From a bacterium (GTDB taxonomy: Bacteria; Chloroflexota; Dormibacteria; Dormibacterales; Dormibacteraceae): a stretch of 64,000 bases of DNA. Below, piece by piece: positions 41,981 through 51,013 of this stretch (position 1 is its first letter; every line of letters begins with the position of its first letter). The translations under genes and the position numbers were made by a program. The DNA lies in NCBI GenBank assembly GCA_004299235.1, contig SCQL01000031.1, forward strand, positions 1 through 64,000, given 5' to 3'. The notes below the pieces were generated by a model, which did no database searches, was not told the origin of the DNA, and saw only the letters and a program-made list of their open reading frames with translations.

Positions 41981-42026
41981 GAGTCGACCCTCCTGTCGGT
42001 TCAACAGCGCCCAGGGGCGCACTTCC

Positions 42027-42054
42027 ATACCAGAGGCGGGACCACTGGATCCAA
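42027..42054 (-). promoter_or_regulatory. Candidate promoter and TGGATCCA palindrome of the transporter operon
   Basis: On the minus strand, TTGGAT (42054-42049) and TGGTAT (42032-42027) are 16 nt apart. An 8-bp palindrome TGGATCCA (42046-42053) covers the -35 and lies between the two divergent purine operons. TATATT at 42061-42066 could be the -10 of the plus-strand operon. Confidence 0.35.
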
Positions 42055-42088
42055 CGTGCTTATATTCTGCGGCTGAGGAGCTGTCAAT

Positions 42089-42511
42089 GTGAGGACCATG
42101 CGAATCGAGGTCGCCGGCATGCGGTTTCTCGCTCGGCTCGAAAACGAGTCGGCGCCGAAGACATGCGCCAGGTTTCAAGCCATGCTGCCGCTGCAGACCC
42201 GGATCATCCATGCGCGCTGGAGCGGTGAAGCGTGCTGGATACCCTTCGGCGAGCTCAACCTGGACCTCGGCTACGAGAACCACACCAGCCATCCGGCGCC
42301 CGGACACCTGCTCCTCTATCCCGGCGGCATCAGCGAGACCGAGATCCTATTTCCCTACGGGTCGGCGTTGTTCGCAAGCAAGGTCGGGCAGCTTGCCGGC
42401 AATCATTTCGCCACCGTCTACGACGGCGCCGATCGCCTCGCCGAGTTGGGCCGGCTCGTCCTGTGGGAGGGCGCGCAGGAGATCACCTTCGAAGAGCTCG
42501 ACGGTCGCTGA
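42089..42511 (+). CDS. DUF3830 (cyclophilin-like fold) protein
   Basis: A 140-residue protein matching the DUF3830 family, which has a cyclophilin-like barrel but no proven function. Landmarks are FLARLENESAPKTCARFQAMLP, RWSGEACWIPF and PGHLLLYPGGISETEILFPYG. GTG at 42089 has GAGGAG 8 nt upstream; ATG at 42098 is an alternative. It is the first gene of an operon with allC and allB, 7 nt before allC, so a role in allantoin or allantoate handling is the straightforward inference. The fold could bind a cyclic ureide or act as a chaperone. Confidence 0.75.
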   Translation: MRTMRIEVAGMRFLARLENESAPKTCARFQAMLPLQTRIIHARWSGEACWIPFGELNLDLGYENHTSHPAPGHLLLYPGGISETEILFPYGSALFASKVGQLAGNHFATVYDGADRLAELGRLVLWEGAQEITFEELDGR

Positions 42512-42518
42512 TCGCGCC

Positions 42519-43751
42519 GTGGGCCACTCCGATGCCGCCACGGCGATGGAGCGCTGCGACATCCTGGGCGCCTGCAGCGAGGAGCCCGACCGCCTGACCC
42601 GACCGTTTGCGTCGGAGGCGATGCATCGAGCCCACGAGCGGGTGTCCGAATGGATGCGCGAAGCGGGGATGGAGGTGCGGCGCGACCAAACCGGCAACCT
42701 CCGCGGCCGGTACGAGGCCGCGGTGCCGGGCAGGCCGACGCTGCTGCTGGGGTCACACCTGGATTCCGTCCGCGACGCGGGTAGGTACGACGGACCGCTC
42801 GGCGTCGTGATCGCCATCGCGGCGGTGCGGCGCCTGCACGACGGCCGGACGCGGCTGCCGTTTGCGATCGAGGTCATCGGCTTTGCCGACGAGGAAGGCC
42901 TGCGCTTCGGCTCGACGTACCTCGGCAGCCGCGCCGTGGCCGGCACCTTCGATGCCGGGGAGCTCGACCGCCGTGACGCGGAGGGCGTCGGCCTGGCCGA
43001 GGCCATCCGCGCCTTTGGCGGCGACCCGGCCCGCATCGACGAGGACCGGTGGCGCGACGGCGCGCTGCTCGGCTACTGCGAAGTCCACATCGAGCAGGGC
43101 CCGGTGCTCGAGGCGCGCGGCCTGCCGGTCGGGGTCGTGTCGGCCATCGCCGGGCAGGAGCGCTACGCCCTCGCGTTCACCGGGGAGGCCGGCCACGCCG
43201 GCACCGTGCCGATGGGCCGCCGGCGCGACGCCCTGACCGCCGCCGCGGAGTTCGTGCTGGCGGTCGAAGCGGACGCACGTGGCCACGAAGGCCTGGTCGC
43301 CACGGTCGGGCAACTGGCCGCACATCCGGGCGCCGCCAACGTGGTGCCCGGCCGCGTGAACCTCACCCTGGACGTGCGGCACGCGGACGACACCGTCCGG
43401 GTGGAGGCATCCCGGCGGATCCTGGGCCGCGCCCGCGACATCGCGCAAACGCGGCAGATCGCCGTCGACACCGAGCCGACGGAGGCAAACCCCTCGGTGC
43501 CCTGCTCGTCGCGCTTGGTCTCCCTGCTGTCGCAAGCCGTCGAGGACATCGGCATCTCGGCCGTCAGCCTGCCGAGCGGCGCGGGCCACGACGGGGTGGC
43601 GATGGCGGCCCTGACCGACATCGGAATGCTCTTCGTCCGGTGCCGGGGCGGGGTCAGCCACAACCCCGCGGAGTCGGTGACGACCGCTGACGTCGCCGTC
43701 GCGATCGACGCGCTGGGCCGGTTCCTGGAGCTGCTGGCTCACCCGGCGTGA
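42519..43751 (+). CDS. allC: Allantoate amidohydrolase / M20-type ureido hydrolase
   Basis: Hydrolyses allantoate to ureidoglycine (released CO2 and ammonia), with two metal ions, in the cytosol. 410 residues, the AllC/HyuC length. Metal and substrate motifs are GSHLDSVRDAGRYDGPLGV, GFADEEGLRF, EVHIEQGPVLE and the dimer-domain GEAGHAGTVPMG. GTG at 42519 gives the family's N-terminal helix before RCDILGACSEEPDRLTR; ATG 42546 is possible. It overlaps allB by 4 nt. N-carbamoyl amino acid hydrolases are close relatives; the context settles on allantoate. Confidence 0.88.
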   Translation: MGHSDAATAMERCDILGACSEEPDRLTRPFASEAMHRAHERVSEWMREAGMEVRRDQTGNLRGRYEAAVPGRPTLLLGSHLDSVRDAGRYDGPLGVVIAIAAVRRLHDGRTRLPFAIEVIGFADEEGLRFGSTYLGSRAVAGTFDAGELDRRDAEGVGLAEAIRAFGGDPARIDEDRWRDGALLGYCEVHIEQGPVLEARGLPVGVVSAIAGQERYALAFTGEAGHAGTVPMGRRRDALTAAAEFVLAVEADARGHEGLVATVGQLAAHPGAANVVPGRVNLTLDVRHADDTVRVEASRRILGRARDIAQTRQIAVDTEPTEANPSVPCSSRLVSLLSQAVEDIGISAVSLPSGAGHDGVAMAALTDIGMLFVRCRGGVSHNPAESVTTADVAVAIDALGRFLELLAHPA

Positions 43752-45112
43752 GCGCCGCCGAGCTGATCCTTCGCGGCGGCCGCGTGGTCACGGCGTCGGG
43801 CGTCGCCGTCGCCGATGTCGCGATTGCGGAAGGCCGGATCGTCGCCGTCGAACCGGATCTCTCCGGCTGGACCGCGAGCGAGGACCTGGAGGCCACCGGC
43901 CTCCACGTCTTTCCCGGTGGCGTGGATTCGCACGTGCACTTCAACGAGCCCGGACGGACCGGCTGGGAAACCATCGCGTGCGGGTCCGCGGCGCTGGCGG
44001 CCGGCGGTTACACGGCGTTCGTCGACATGCCGCTCAACAGCGATCCCGTGACCATCGACGGGGCCGCGTTCGACCTCAAGCTCGGGGCGGCGGCCGGCTC
44101 ATCGCTGGTCGATTTCGGGCTGTGGGGCGGGCTCGTGCCCGGCAACCTCGACCGCCTGGAGGAGCTGGTTCAACGCGGCGTGATCGGATTCAAAGCCTTC
44201 ATGTGCCCCAGCGGCATCGATGCCTTCCCGGGGTGCGACGACCGCACGCTCCGGGAGGGCATGCGGCGCATCGCCCGGCTCGGTTCGATCCTGCTGGTGC
44301 ACGCGGAAGACCCGGCCATCGTCGATGCGCTTATCCACCGGGCGACGGCCGGGGGCCAGAATGGCGCGCTGGATTTCATCCGCTCCCGGCCGGCGGCGGC
44401 GGAGCTGGAGGCGATATCCCGGGCCATCGGCATGGCCGGCGAGACCGGCTGCAGGCTCCACGTCGTGCACGTGAGCACGGCGGGCGGAGTCGAGTTGATC
44501 CGCGAGGCGCGGCGGAGCGGCGTGGACGTGAGTGGTGAGACCTGCCCTCACTACCTTCTATATGTGGAGGAGGACATGGAGCGCCTGGGCGGAGCGGGCA
44601 AATGCGCGCCGCCGTTCCGCTCGGCCGCCGACCGCGATGGGCTCTGGCGGCTGATCGCGGACGGTGCCCTGCCCATGGTGGTGTCCGACCATTCCCCAAG
44701 CTCGCCCGACCTCAAGCGGGGCGGCGATTTCTTCAAGCTCTGGGGCGGCATCTCGGGCTGCCAGTCGACCAGGCAGCTGCTGCTTTCGGGCGACGGATCG
44801 CGATCGTTGGCCCTCCCCACCATCGCCGCCGTGACCGCGACCAATGTGGCCCGGCGCTTCGGGCTGGCGAGCAAGGGCGAGGTGGCGCCTGGATTCGACG
44901 CCGACCTCTGGCTGGTCGACCTCTCGCACGAGGACGTCGTACGCGGGCGCGACCTGCTCTACCGCAACGCGTTCAGCGCGCACGAGGGCCGGCCGATCCG
45001 CGGCCGGACGGTGCGGACGATGGTGCGCGGCCGGACGGTGTTCGCGGCGGGACGCCCTTCGAAAGGACCGGCCGGCCGTCTCATCCGGCCGGCCCCGCCA
45101 GCCTCAGCCTAA
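43748..45112 (+). CDS. allB: Allantoinase
   Basis: Opens the hydantoin ring of allantoin to allantoate, 454 residues of the cyclic amidohydrolase family. Metal-binding motif DSHVHFNEPGRTGWE, the carboxylated Lys in GVIGFKAFMCPSGID, HVVHVSTAGG and VSDHSPSSPDLK with the catalytic Asp all follow AllB. The GTG start overlaps allC (GTGA). The 3' end overlaps the convergent deaminase gene by 4 nt. Confidence 0.94.
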   Translation: MSAAELILRGGRVVTASGVAVADVAIAEGRIVAVEPDLSGWTASEDLEATGLHVFPGGVDSHVHFNEPGRTGWETIACGSAALAAGGYTAFVDMPLNSDPVTIDGAAFDLKLGAAAGSSLVDFGLWGGLVPGNLDRLEELVQRGVIGFKAFMCPSGIDAFPGCDDRTLREGMRRIARLGSILLVHAEDPAIVDALIHRATAGGQNGALDFIRSRPAAAELEAISRAIGMAGETGCRLHVVHVSTAGGVELIREARRSGVDVSGETCPHYLLYVEEDMERLGGAGKCAPPFRSAADRDGLWRLIADGALPMVVSDHSPSSPDLKRGGDFFKLWGGISGCQSTRQLLLSGDGSRSLALPTIAAVTATNVARRFGLASKGEVAPGFDADLWLVDLSHEDVVRGRDLLYRNAFSAHEGRPIRGRTVRTMVRGRTVFAAGRPSKGPAGRLIRPAPPASA

Positions 45113-46464
45113 TCGCGAAGGCGGCGGCCGGCGGCGGCGATTTCCCGCGCCACCTCGTCCTCGTCGGCGGTGAGGAGGCGACCCTCCCGGACCACCACCT
45201 TGCCGTTCACGACCACCGCCTCCGCCCGGGCCGGCGGGGCGAGGGCGAGGGCGGCGAGCACGTCGGCGATGCCGCGGTGAGCCAGATCGTCGATGCGAAA
45301 GCAGGCGACGTCGGCGCGCTTGCCGGCCTCGAGGGTGCCGCATTCGTCCCGCCCCAGGCACTCGGCGCCGCCCTTGGTGGCGAGCCGCCAGGCGGTTCGG
45401 GCGCCCAGCGCCGCCGGGGCGTCAATGCGGCCCGCAATGCCGGCCCGGGCGCGGGCCAGCAGCAACGCCTGGTGGATCTCCCCGGCCAGGTTGGAGTCCT
45501 CGTTGCTCGCCGAGCCGTCGACGCCAAGCCCGACTCGCGCTCCCGCTCGCACCAGGTCCTCGACCCGGCAGGCGCCGGCGCCCAGGCGCATGTTGCTCGA
45601 CGGGCAGTGGGCGATGCCGGTCCCGGCCCCGGCGACGCGGTCCACCTCGGCGTCGCTGAGATGGATGCCGTGGGCGTACCAGACATCGTCCCCGGTCCAC
45701 TCCAGGTCCTCCATCAGCTCCAGCGGCCTCCGGCCGAATCGCTCGAGGCAGAATCGCTCCTCGTCCAGCGTCTCGGCGAGATGGGTGTGCAGGCGGACGC
45801 CATGGCGGCGGGCCAGCGCCGCCGAATCGCGCATCAGCCGCGGCGTCACCGAGAAGGGCGAGCAGGGCGCGACCACAACCCGGCACATCGAACCCGGCGT
45901 GGGGTCGTGGAACCGCCTGATCTTGTCCTCGGTGTCGGCCAGGATGGCGTCCTCGTCCTCCACCACGCTGTCGGGCGGAAGCCCGCCTTTCGACTCACCC
46001 AGGGACATCGAGCCTCGACAGGGGTGAAAGCGCAGGCCGAGCTCCCGCGCGGTATCCACCAGGGTCTCGAAAATGCCGCTCCGGCCTCGCGGGAAGACGT
46101 AGTGGTGATCGGTCGACAGGGTGCAGCCGCACAGCAGGAGCCGTGCCATCGCGGCGCGGGCCGCGGCACGAACCACCTCGGCGTCGATGCGGGCCCACAC
46201 CGGGTACAGGGCACGCAGCCACTCGAACAGCGTGCCGTCCGGGGCGTAGCCGCGAGTCGCCCACTGGTACATGTGGTCGTGGGCGTTGACCAGGCCCGGC
46301 ACGGCGACACAGTTGGGCTCGTCAACCGTGGTGTCGGCCGCCGGCGGCGGGCCGGAACCCACTTCGGCGATCTCGCCGTCGCGGGCCAGCAGCCAGCCGC
46401 TCTCCAGCTCCTGTCCCGTGCCGGTGACCATGAGCCCGGCGCGCAGCAACAGCGAGCCGGCCAT
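45109..46464 (-). CDS. 8-oxoguanine deaminase (amidohydrolase)
   Basis: Zinc-dependent deaminase converting 8-oxoguanine to urate, 451 residues. Sequence follows Pseudomonas-type 8-oxoguanine deaminases closely: NAHDHMYQWATRGYAPDGTLFEWLRALYP-region, STDHHYVFPRG, RGSMSLGESKGGLPP, APCSPFSVTP, HTHLAETLDEE, CPSSNMRLGAG and GLGVDGSASNEDSN. ATG at 46464 is 2 nt after the xdh stop; the long frame upstream is antiphase. Guanine deaminase activity is an alternative, but the motif set favours the 8-oxo substrate. It feeds urate directly into the operon's uricase. Confidence 0.87.
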   Translation of the reverse strand: MAGSLLLRAGLMVTGTGQELESGWLLARDGEIAEVGSGPPPAADTTVDEPNCVAVPGLVNAHDHMYQWATRGYAPDGTLFEWLRALYPVWARIDAEVVRAAARAAMARLLLCGCTLSTDHHYVFPRGRSGIFETLVDTARELGLRFHPCRGSMSLGESKGGLPPDSVVEDEDAILADTEDKIRRFHDPTPGSMCRVVVAPCSPFSVTPRLMRDSAALARRHGVRLHTHLAETLDEERFCLERFGRRPLELMEDLEWTGDDVWYAHGIHLSDAEVDRVAGAGTGIAHCPSSNMRLGAGACRVEDLVRAGARVGLGVDGSASNEDSNLAGEIHQALLLARARAGIAGRIDAPAALGARTAWRLATKGGAECLGRDECGTLEAGKRADVACFRIDDLAHRGIADVLAALALAPPARAEAVVVNGKVVVREGRLLTADEDEVAREIAAAGRRLRD

Positions 46465-46466
46465 GG

Positions 46467-48782
46467 CTAGGTGACGATGTCGTGGGGCCGGACCGGCACG
46501 CGTGCCAGCGGGCGGCCGGTCGCGGCGCGGATGGCGGCGACGATCGCGGGGCCGGACGAGATGGTGGGCGGCTCGCCGACTCCCTTGACGCCGTACGGCG
46601 AGCGAGGGTCGCCCAGCTCCAGCACGTCCATCCGCACGGGCGGCATGTCCAGGATGGTGGGCAGCAGGTAGTCGGTAAAGGAGGGATTGCGAATCACCCC
46701 GTCCTTGACCTGGACCTCCTCCATCACCGCCAGGCCCAGTCCCTGGGCGGCGCCGCCTTCCAGCTGGCCCTCCACCGCCAGCGGGTTGATCGCCTTGCCC
46801 ACGTCCTGCGCAGTGGCGAGCTCGACGACCTTGACCAGGCCCAGCTCGGTGTCGACGTCCACGACCGCGCGGTGAGCCGCGAAGGCGTACTGCATGTGCG
46901 CGTCGGCCTGGCCGGTCTTGGGGTCCAGCCGGTTGGTCCGGCGCGGTCGGAACTCGCGGGTCTCCTCGATCACCTCCTCGCCCAAAAGGGTGGCCAGCGT
47001 GACGATCACCTCCCCGTCCGCGGAGACGATCGCCTCCCGCTCCAGCCGCCAGCCCGCCCCGCTCCTGGACCCCAGCTCCGACTGCGCCAGCGCGAAGATG
47101 CGCTCCCGCACCGCTTCGCAGGCCGCCTTCACCGCGCCACCGGTGATGTAGGTCTGCCGCGACGCCGACGACGACCCCGCCGAGCCGACGCGGGTGTCGG
47201 CGTTGAGGACGGTGACGTCGCGCACGCCCAGCTCGGTGCCCGCGATCTGGGCCTGCACCGTGACCAACCCCTGCCCCACCTCCGCGCCGGCGGTGTGCAC
47301 CTCCGCTCGCGGCCGGCCGCCGGCCGCGGCCAGGGTGACCCGGGCGGTCGAGTAGTCGTCGAAGCCCTCGGAGTAGCCGACGTTCTTGAAGCCCACCGCG
47401 TAGCCCACACCGCGTCGCACCGACTCGCCGTGGGTGGTGTTGGACACGCCCCCGGGCAGCGCGGTCAGGTCCAGGTGGTCGGCGCCGGCGACCGGTGGCA
47501 GCGGCATCTCCTGGACGCGGCGCAGCAGCTCGGCCACCGGTATCGGCCCCTCCATCGCCTGGCCGGTGATCAGGCGGCTGCTGCCGTCCATCGCGTTGCG
47601 CATGCGAATCGCCACCGGGTCCATCCCGAGAGCCGCGGCCAGCTTGTCCATCTGCGCCTCGTGGGCGTAGCAGTTCTGGACGGAGCCGAAGCCGCGCATC
47701 GCGCCGCATGGAGGGTTGTTGGTGTAGACGACCCACCCGTCGATGGTCGCGTTTGGGCACTGGTACGGTCCGACGGCGAAGCAGCTCGCGTTGGCGATGA
47801 CCGCGGTGGAGCTGGAGGCGTACGCCCCGCCGTCGAGCAGGATGCGGGCCTTGACGTAGACCAGCTTGCCGTCGCGCGTGGCGCCATGCTCGTACCGCAA
47901 CCGGCCGGGATGCCGGTGGACGTGGCCGACGAACGATTCCGGCCGCGAGTAGACGATCTTCACCGGCCGTCCGGTGCGCAGGGCGAGCATGCAGGCGTGC
48001 GCCTGCATCGACAGGTCCTCGCGCGAGCCAAACGCCCCGCCCACGCCGGCCAGAGTGAGCCGCACCTGGTCAGGCGCCAACCCCAGGCAGCCGGCCAGCT
48101 GGTCCTGGTCCACGTGCAGCCACTGCGTCGCGACGTACAGGTCGACGCCGCCCTCGCCGTCCGGGATCGCCAGGCCCGACTCCGGCCCGAGCGGCGCCTG
48201 GTCCTGCATGCCGATCTCGTACTCGCCGCGCACCACGACATCGGCGCGAGCGTCCTGGTCGCCGTGCCGGATCGTGACGTGGCGGGTCACGTTGCCGCCG
48301 GGATGCAGGCGGGTAGCCTCCGGCGTGAGCGCCTCCTCAGGGTCCGTCAAGGGCTTTCGAACCTCGTACTCGACTCGCACCTTCCGCGCGGCGCGACGTG
48401 CCTGCTCGGGATGGTCGGCCGCAACCAGCGCCACCGCCTCGCCCCAGTAGCGCACGACGTCGAATGCCAGCACCGGCTGGTCGGGGATCTCGAGGCCGTA
48501 GAGCTTGCGACCCGGCACATCCTCGTGCGTCAGGACGGCCCGGACGCCGGGTGACGCCAGTGCCTCGCTGGTGTCGATGGAGACGATGCGCGCGTAAGGG
48601 TGCGGGCTCCTGCTGGTGGCGCCCCAGAGCATGCCCTCGACCCACAGGTCGGACGAATATGGAAAGTCGCCCCGGACCTTGAGCACGCCGTCGGGCCGGC
48701 GGACGCTCTCGCCGACCCTGCCGGTCACGCTGGCGGCGGCCGCCTGCGGCTGCCGGGTCGGGAGGACGGCGCCCGCGGTCAT
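46467..48782 (-). CDS. Xanthine dehydrogenase molybdenum subunit
   Basis: Large subunit of xanthine dehydrogenase that oxidises hypoxanthine and xanthine to urate, 771 residues, with molybdopterin-binding domains. It shows GVGGAFGSRED, NPPCGAMRGFGSVQ, AGAEVGQGLVTVQAQIA and the catalytic Glu in GVKGVGEPPTISS. ATG at 48782 overlaps the 2Fe-2S subunit stop (ATGA). The three-gene order FAD, 2Fe-2S, Mo is that of separate-subunit enzymes. No XdhC-type maturation factor is in the window. Confidence 0.93.
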   Translation of the reverse strand: MTAGAVLPTRQPQAAAASVTGRVGESVRRPDGVLKVRGDFPYSSDLWVEGMLWGATSRSPHPYARIVSIDTSEALASPGVRAVLTHEDVPGRKLYGLEIPDQPVLAFDVVRYWGEAVALVAADHPEQARRAARKVRVEYEVRKPLTDPEEALTPEATRLHPGGNVTRHVTIRHGDQDARADVVVRGEYEIGMQDQAPLGPESGLAIPDGEGGVDLYVATQWLHVDQDQLAGCLGLAPDQVRLTLAGVGGAFGSREDLSMQAHACMLALRTGRPVKIVYSRPESFVGHVHRHPGRLRYEHGATRDGKLVYVKARILLDGGAYASSSTAVIANASCFAVGPYQCPNATIDGWVVYTNNPPCGAMRGFGSVQNCYAHEAQMDKLAAALGMDPVAIRMRNAMDGSSRLITGQAMEGPIPVAELLRRVQEMPLPPVAGADHLDLTALPGGVSNTTHGESVRRGVGYAVGFKNVGYSEGFDDYSTARVTLAAAGGRPRAEVHTAGAEVGQGLVTVQAQIAGTELGVRDVTVLNADTRVGSAGSSSASRQTYITGGAVKAACEAVRERIFALAQSELGSRSGAGWRLEREAIVSADGEVIVTLATLLGEEVIEETREFRPRRTNRLDPKTGQADAHMQYAFAAHRAVVDVDTELGLVKVVELATAQDVGKAINPLAVEGQLEGGAAQGLGLAVMEEVQVKDGVIRNPSFTDYLLPTILDMPPVRMDVLELGDPRSPYGVKGVGEPPTISSGPAIVAAIRAATGRPLARVPVRPHDIVT

Positions 48783-49249
48783 GCCGCGCCCATCCGGCCG
48801 GCGGCGAGGTGAACGGCGTCGATGATCTTGGCGTACCCCGTGCAGCGGCAGATGTTGCCGGCCAAGGCCTCCCGGATCTGAGCGTCGCTCGGCCGCGGCA
48901 CGCGGCGCAGGAGGTCGTGCGTGGCGACGACCAGCCCGGGCGTGCAGAAGCCGCACTGCACCGCGCCCGCCTCGACGAAGGCTTGCTGCACCGGGTGGAG
49001 CGAGTCACCGTTGGAGAGCCCCTCGACGGTGACGATCTCGCGTCCGTCTGCCTGCCCGCCGAGCACCAGGCAGGCGCAGACCAGCGTGCCGTCCAGGTAC
49101 ACCGAGCAGGAGCCGCACTCACCCTGCTCGCACGCGTTCTTCGAGCCGGGCAGGCCCAGCCGCTCCCGGAGGACGTACAGCAGGCTTTCGCCTGCCCACA
49201 CGCTGTCGGCGACCTGGGGCCGGCCGTTGACCGTGCAGGTGATCCTCAT
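48779..49249 (-). CDS. Xanthine dehydrogenase 2Fe-2S subunit
   Basis: Electron-transfer subunit of 156 residues with two [2Fe-2S] centres: plant-type CEQGECGSCSVYLDG...C in the N-terminal half and CGFCTPG with CRCTGY in the C-terminal half. ATG at 49249 overlaps the FAD subunit stop (ATGA); the upstream open frame is antiphase. Confidence 0.95.
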   Translation of the reverse strand: MRITCTVNGRPQVADSVWAGESLLYVLRERLGLPGSKNACEQGECGSCSVYLDGTLVCACLVLGGQADGREIVTVEGLSNGDSLHPVQQAFVEAGAVQCGFCTPGLVVATHDLLRRVPRPSDAQIREALAGNICRCTGYAKIIDAVHLAAGRMGAA

Positions 49250-50115
49250 GCGCTCCTCTGGTATTCCAGCCACGCCCAGGTGAAGCTGCGGCGAGCCAGC
49301 ACCGAAAGGGCGTGCCGGCGGTAGGCGGCCGTGCCTCGCACGTCGTCGATCGGGCGCGCGGCGGCGGCGACCAGTTCGCCGAAGCGGGCGATGGCAGACG
49401 CATCGACCTCGGAAGGCCGCTCCCACAAGCCCGCCTCCTCGAGCACCCCCGCCATGAATCGCTCGGCGTCGGCGGCCGTGACTGGCGTGGGGGCGGCGGA
49501 CCCGATGCCGGTGCCGATGCGCCTTCGCTTCGGGTCGAGAGCCAGGGCGAACGAGCAGACCGCGATCACCATGGCGTTGCGGGTGCCGACCTTGGAGAAC
49601 TGCTGCGGTCCGCTCGCCGGGTGGATCAGGAACGCGGCGATGAGCTCCTCCGGCCTCGCTGCGTTGCGCTTCGGCCCGATGAAGAACTCACTCACCGGCA
49701 GCCGGCGGCTGCCGTGCACCGACGCCAGCTCGACCAGGGCGTCCATCGCCAGGAGCGGCGGGTGGGCATCGCCCGCCGGCGAGGCCGAACCGAGATTGCC
49801 GCCCACCGTGCCGCGGTTGCGGATCTGCGGCGAGCCCACGGTGCGCGAGGCCATCGCCAGTCCAGGCAGCCGGTCGCCCAGCTCATCGATGATCCGGGCG
49901 TAGGTGACGCCTGATCCGATGCGCAGGAGATCGCCCTCGCCACCCCACTCCGTCAGCTCGGCGACCCGCGTGAGGTCGATGATCGCCGCCGGCCGGTGAC
50001 GGTCCAGGTTGACCTCCACCATGACGTCGGTCCCGCCCGCGATCGGCATCGCCTCCGGGTGGGCCGCCTTCATCGTGAGGGCCTCCGGCCAGCTCGTCGG
50101 TTGCAGGAACTCCAT
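49246..50115 (-). CDS. Xanthine dehydrogenase FAD subunit
   Basis: FAD-binding subunit of 289 residues that passes electrons from the Fe-S centres to NAD or another acceptor. Flavin motifs AGGTDVMVEVN and TVGGNLGSASPAGDAHPPLLA are clear. ATG at 50115 is 5 nt after the uricase stop. Confidence 0.94.
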   Translation of the reverse strand: MEFLQPTSWPEALTMKAAHPEAMPIAGGTDVMVEVNLDRHRPAAIIDLTRVAELTEWGGEGDLLRIGSGVTYARIIDELGDRLPGLAMASRTVGSPQIRNRGTVGGNLGSASPAGDAHPPLLAMDALVELASVHGSRRLPVSEFFIGPKRNAARPEELIAAFLIHPASGPQQFSKVGTRNAMVIAVCSFALALDPKRRRIGTGIGSAAPTPVTAADAERFMAGVLEEAGLWERPSEVDASAIARFGELVAAAARPIDDVRGTAAYRRHALSVLARRSFTWAWLEYQRSA

Positions 50116-50120
50116 CCGTC

Positions 50121-51002
50121 CTACCAGGCCAGGCCGGCCTCGGGGGCGTCGTCGCGGGTGACCGTTCCCTCGATCAGCCCGTACGGACGATCGGCGGCAT
50201 GGAAAACCTCGTTGTCATTCGCCAGCCCAAAGGGCGAGAGATCGACGGCGAAATGGTGCTTGTTCGGCAGCGAAAACCGGATCTCCGCGACCTCCGGCCG
50301 CGCCGTCAGGACCGCCTCGCCCATTGCGTACAGCGTCTGCTGCAGGGCGAGGCTGTGCTTGACGGCGAAGGTTTCGAGGAGGAGGAGGCGCGTCTTTTCG
50401 AACGACTCGGCCCACTCCACCTGCAGACCGGCGTAGCGCCAGCGCGCCACCACCGCCGTCGCCAGGATGCGGTCCTGCGTTTCCGCCAGCGTGGTGTAGC
50501 GATCCCGAGGATAGCCCCAGAACTCGGAGCCGGTGGACTTGAGGACGACCATGTCGCTCAGCCCCGCGACCACCCAGGCGGCGTCTTTGGTGCAGGTCAC
50601 CGTCGCCAGCCGCTTTTCCGATCCCGAATGTACAAAGGCGTACGGATGCGGGCGGCCGGCGACGCTGATGCGCGCCCACCCGTATTCCTCGATCGACACT
50701 CGGGCCCGGCGAACCGCGTCGACGTGTTCGACAAAATGACGCCCGAGACGCAGGCCGAAATCCTCGATCTCGCCGACCGGCGCCTCCTTGGCGAAGGCGA
50801 AGACGGTGTTCTTCTGCGTATCGGTGGGCACGATGTTGCTGTTGTCGCCCGCCACGTGGCTGGCGGCGAAGTCGCCCGCCAAAGCGATGCTGACGCTGAT
50901 GTCCTTGATCTCATGGGTCTCGCCGTCGGGACCGGTCCTGGTGACCCGCACCAGGTGCGTCTCGGCCTTGCCGTACTGGTTTTCCCCGAGCACGATCGTC
51001 AA
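50121..51002 (-). CDS. Urate oxidase (cofactor-free uricase)
   Basis: Oxidises urate to 5-hydroxyisourate with O2, 293 residues. The catalytic triad is recognisable: Lys in YGKAETHLVRV, Thr in VPTDTQKNTVFAFA and His in LPNKHHFAVDLSPFG. The tunnel-fold repeats and ATVTCTKDAAWVVAGLSDMVVLKSTGSEFWG are typical. The TTG start at 51002 has AGAGGG upstream. It lies 11 nt after HIU hydrolase. Confidence 0.95.
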   Translation of the reverse strand: MTIVLGENQYGKAETHLVRVTRTGPDGETHEIKDISVSIALAGDFAASHVAGDNSNIVPTDTQKNTVFAFAKEAPVGEIEDFGLRLGRHFVEHVDAVRRARVSIEEYGWARISVAGRPHPYAFVHSGSEKRLATVTCTKDAAWVVAGLSDMVVLKSTGSEFWGYPRDRYTTLAETQDRILATAVVARWRYAGLQVEWAESFEKTRLLLLETFAVKHSLALQQTLYAMGEAVLTARPEVAEIRFSLPNKHHFAVDLSPFGLANDNEVFHAADRPYGLIEGTVTRDDAPEAGLAW

Positions 51003-51013
51003 CCTAGTTCCCT

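Noticed and set aside
44602-46470. 622-codon plus-strand frame
   Set aside because: Antisense and antiphase to allB and the 8-oxoguanine deaminase; low-complexity Arg/Gly/His-rich product with no family features.
46482-48554. 690-codon plus-strand frame
   Set aside because: Mirror frame of the xanthine dehydrogenase large subunit, a common artefact at high GC.
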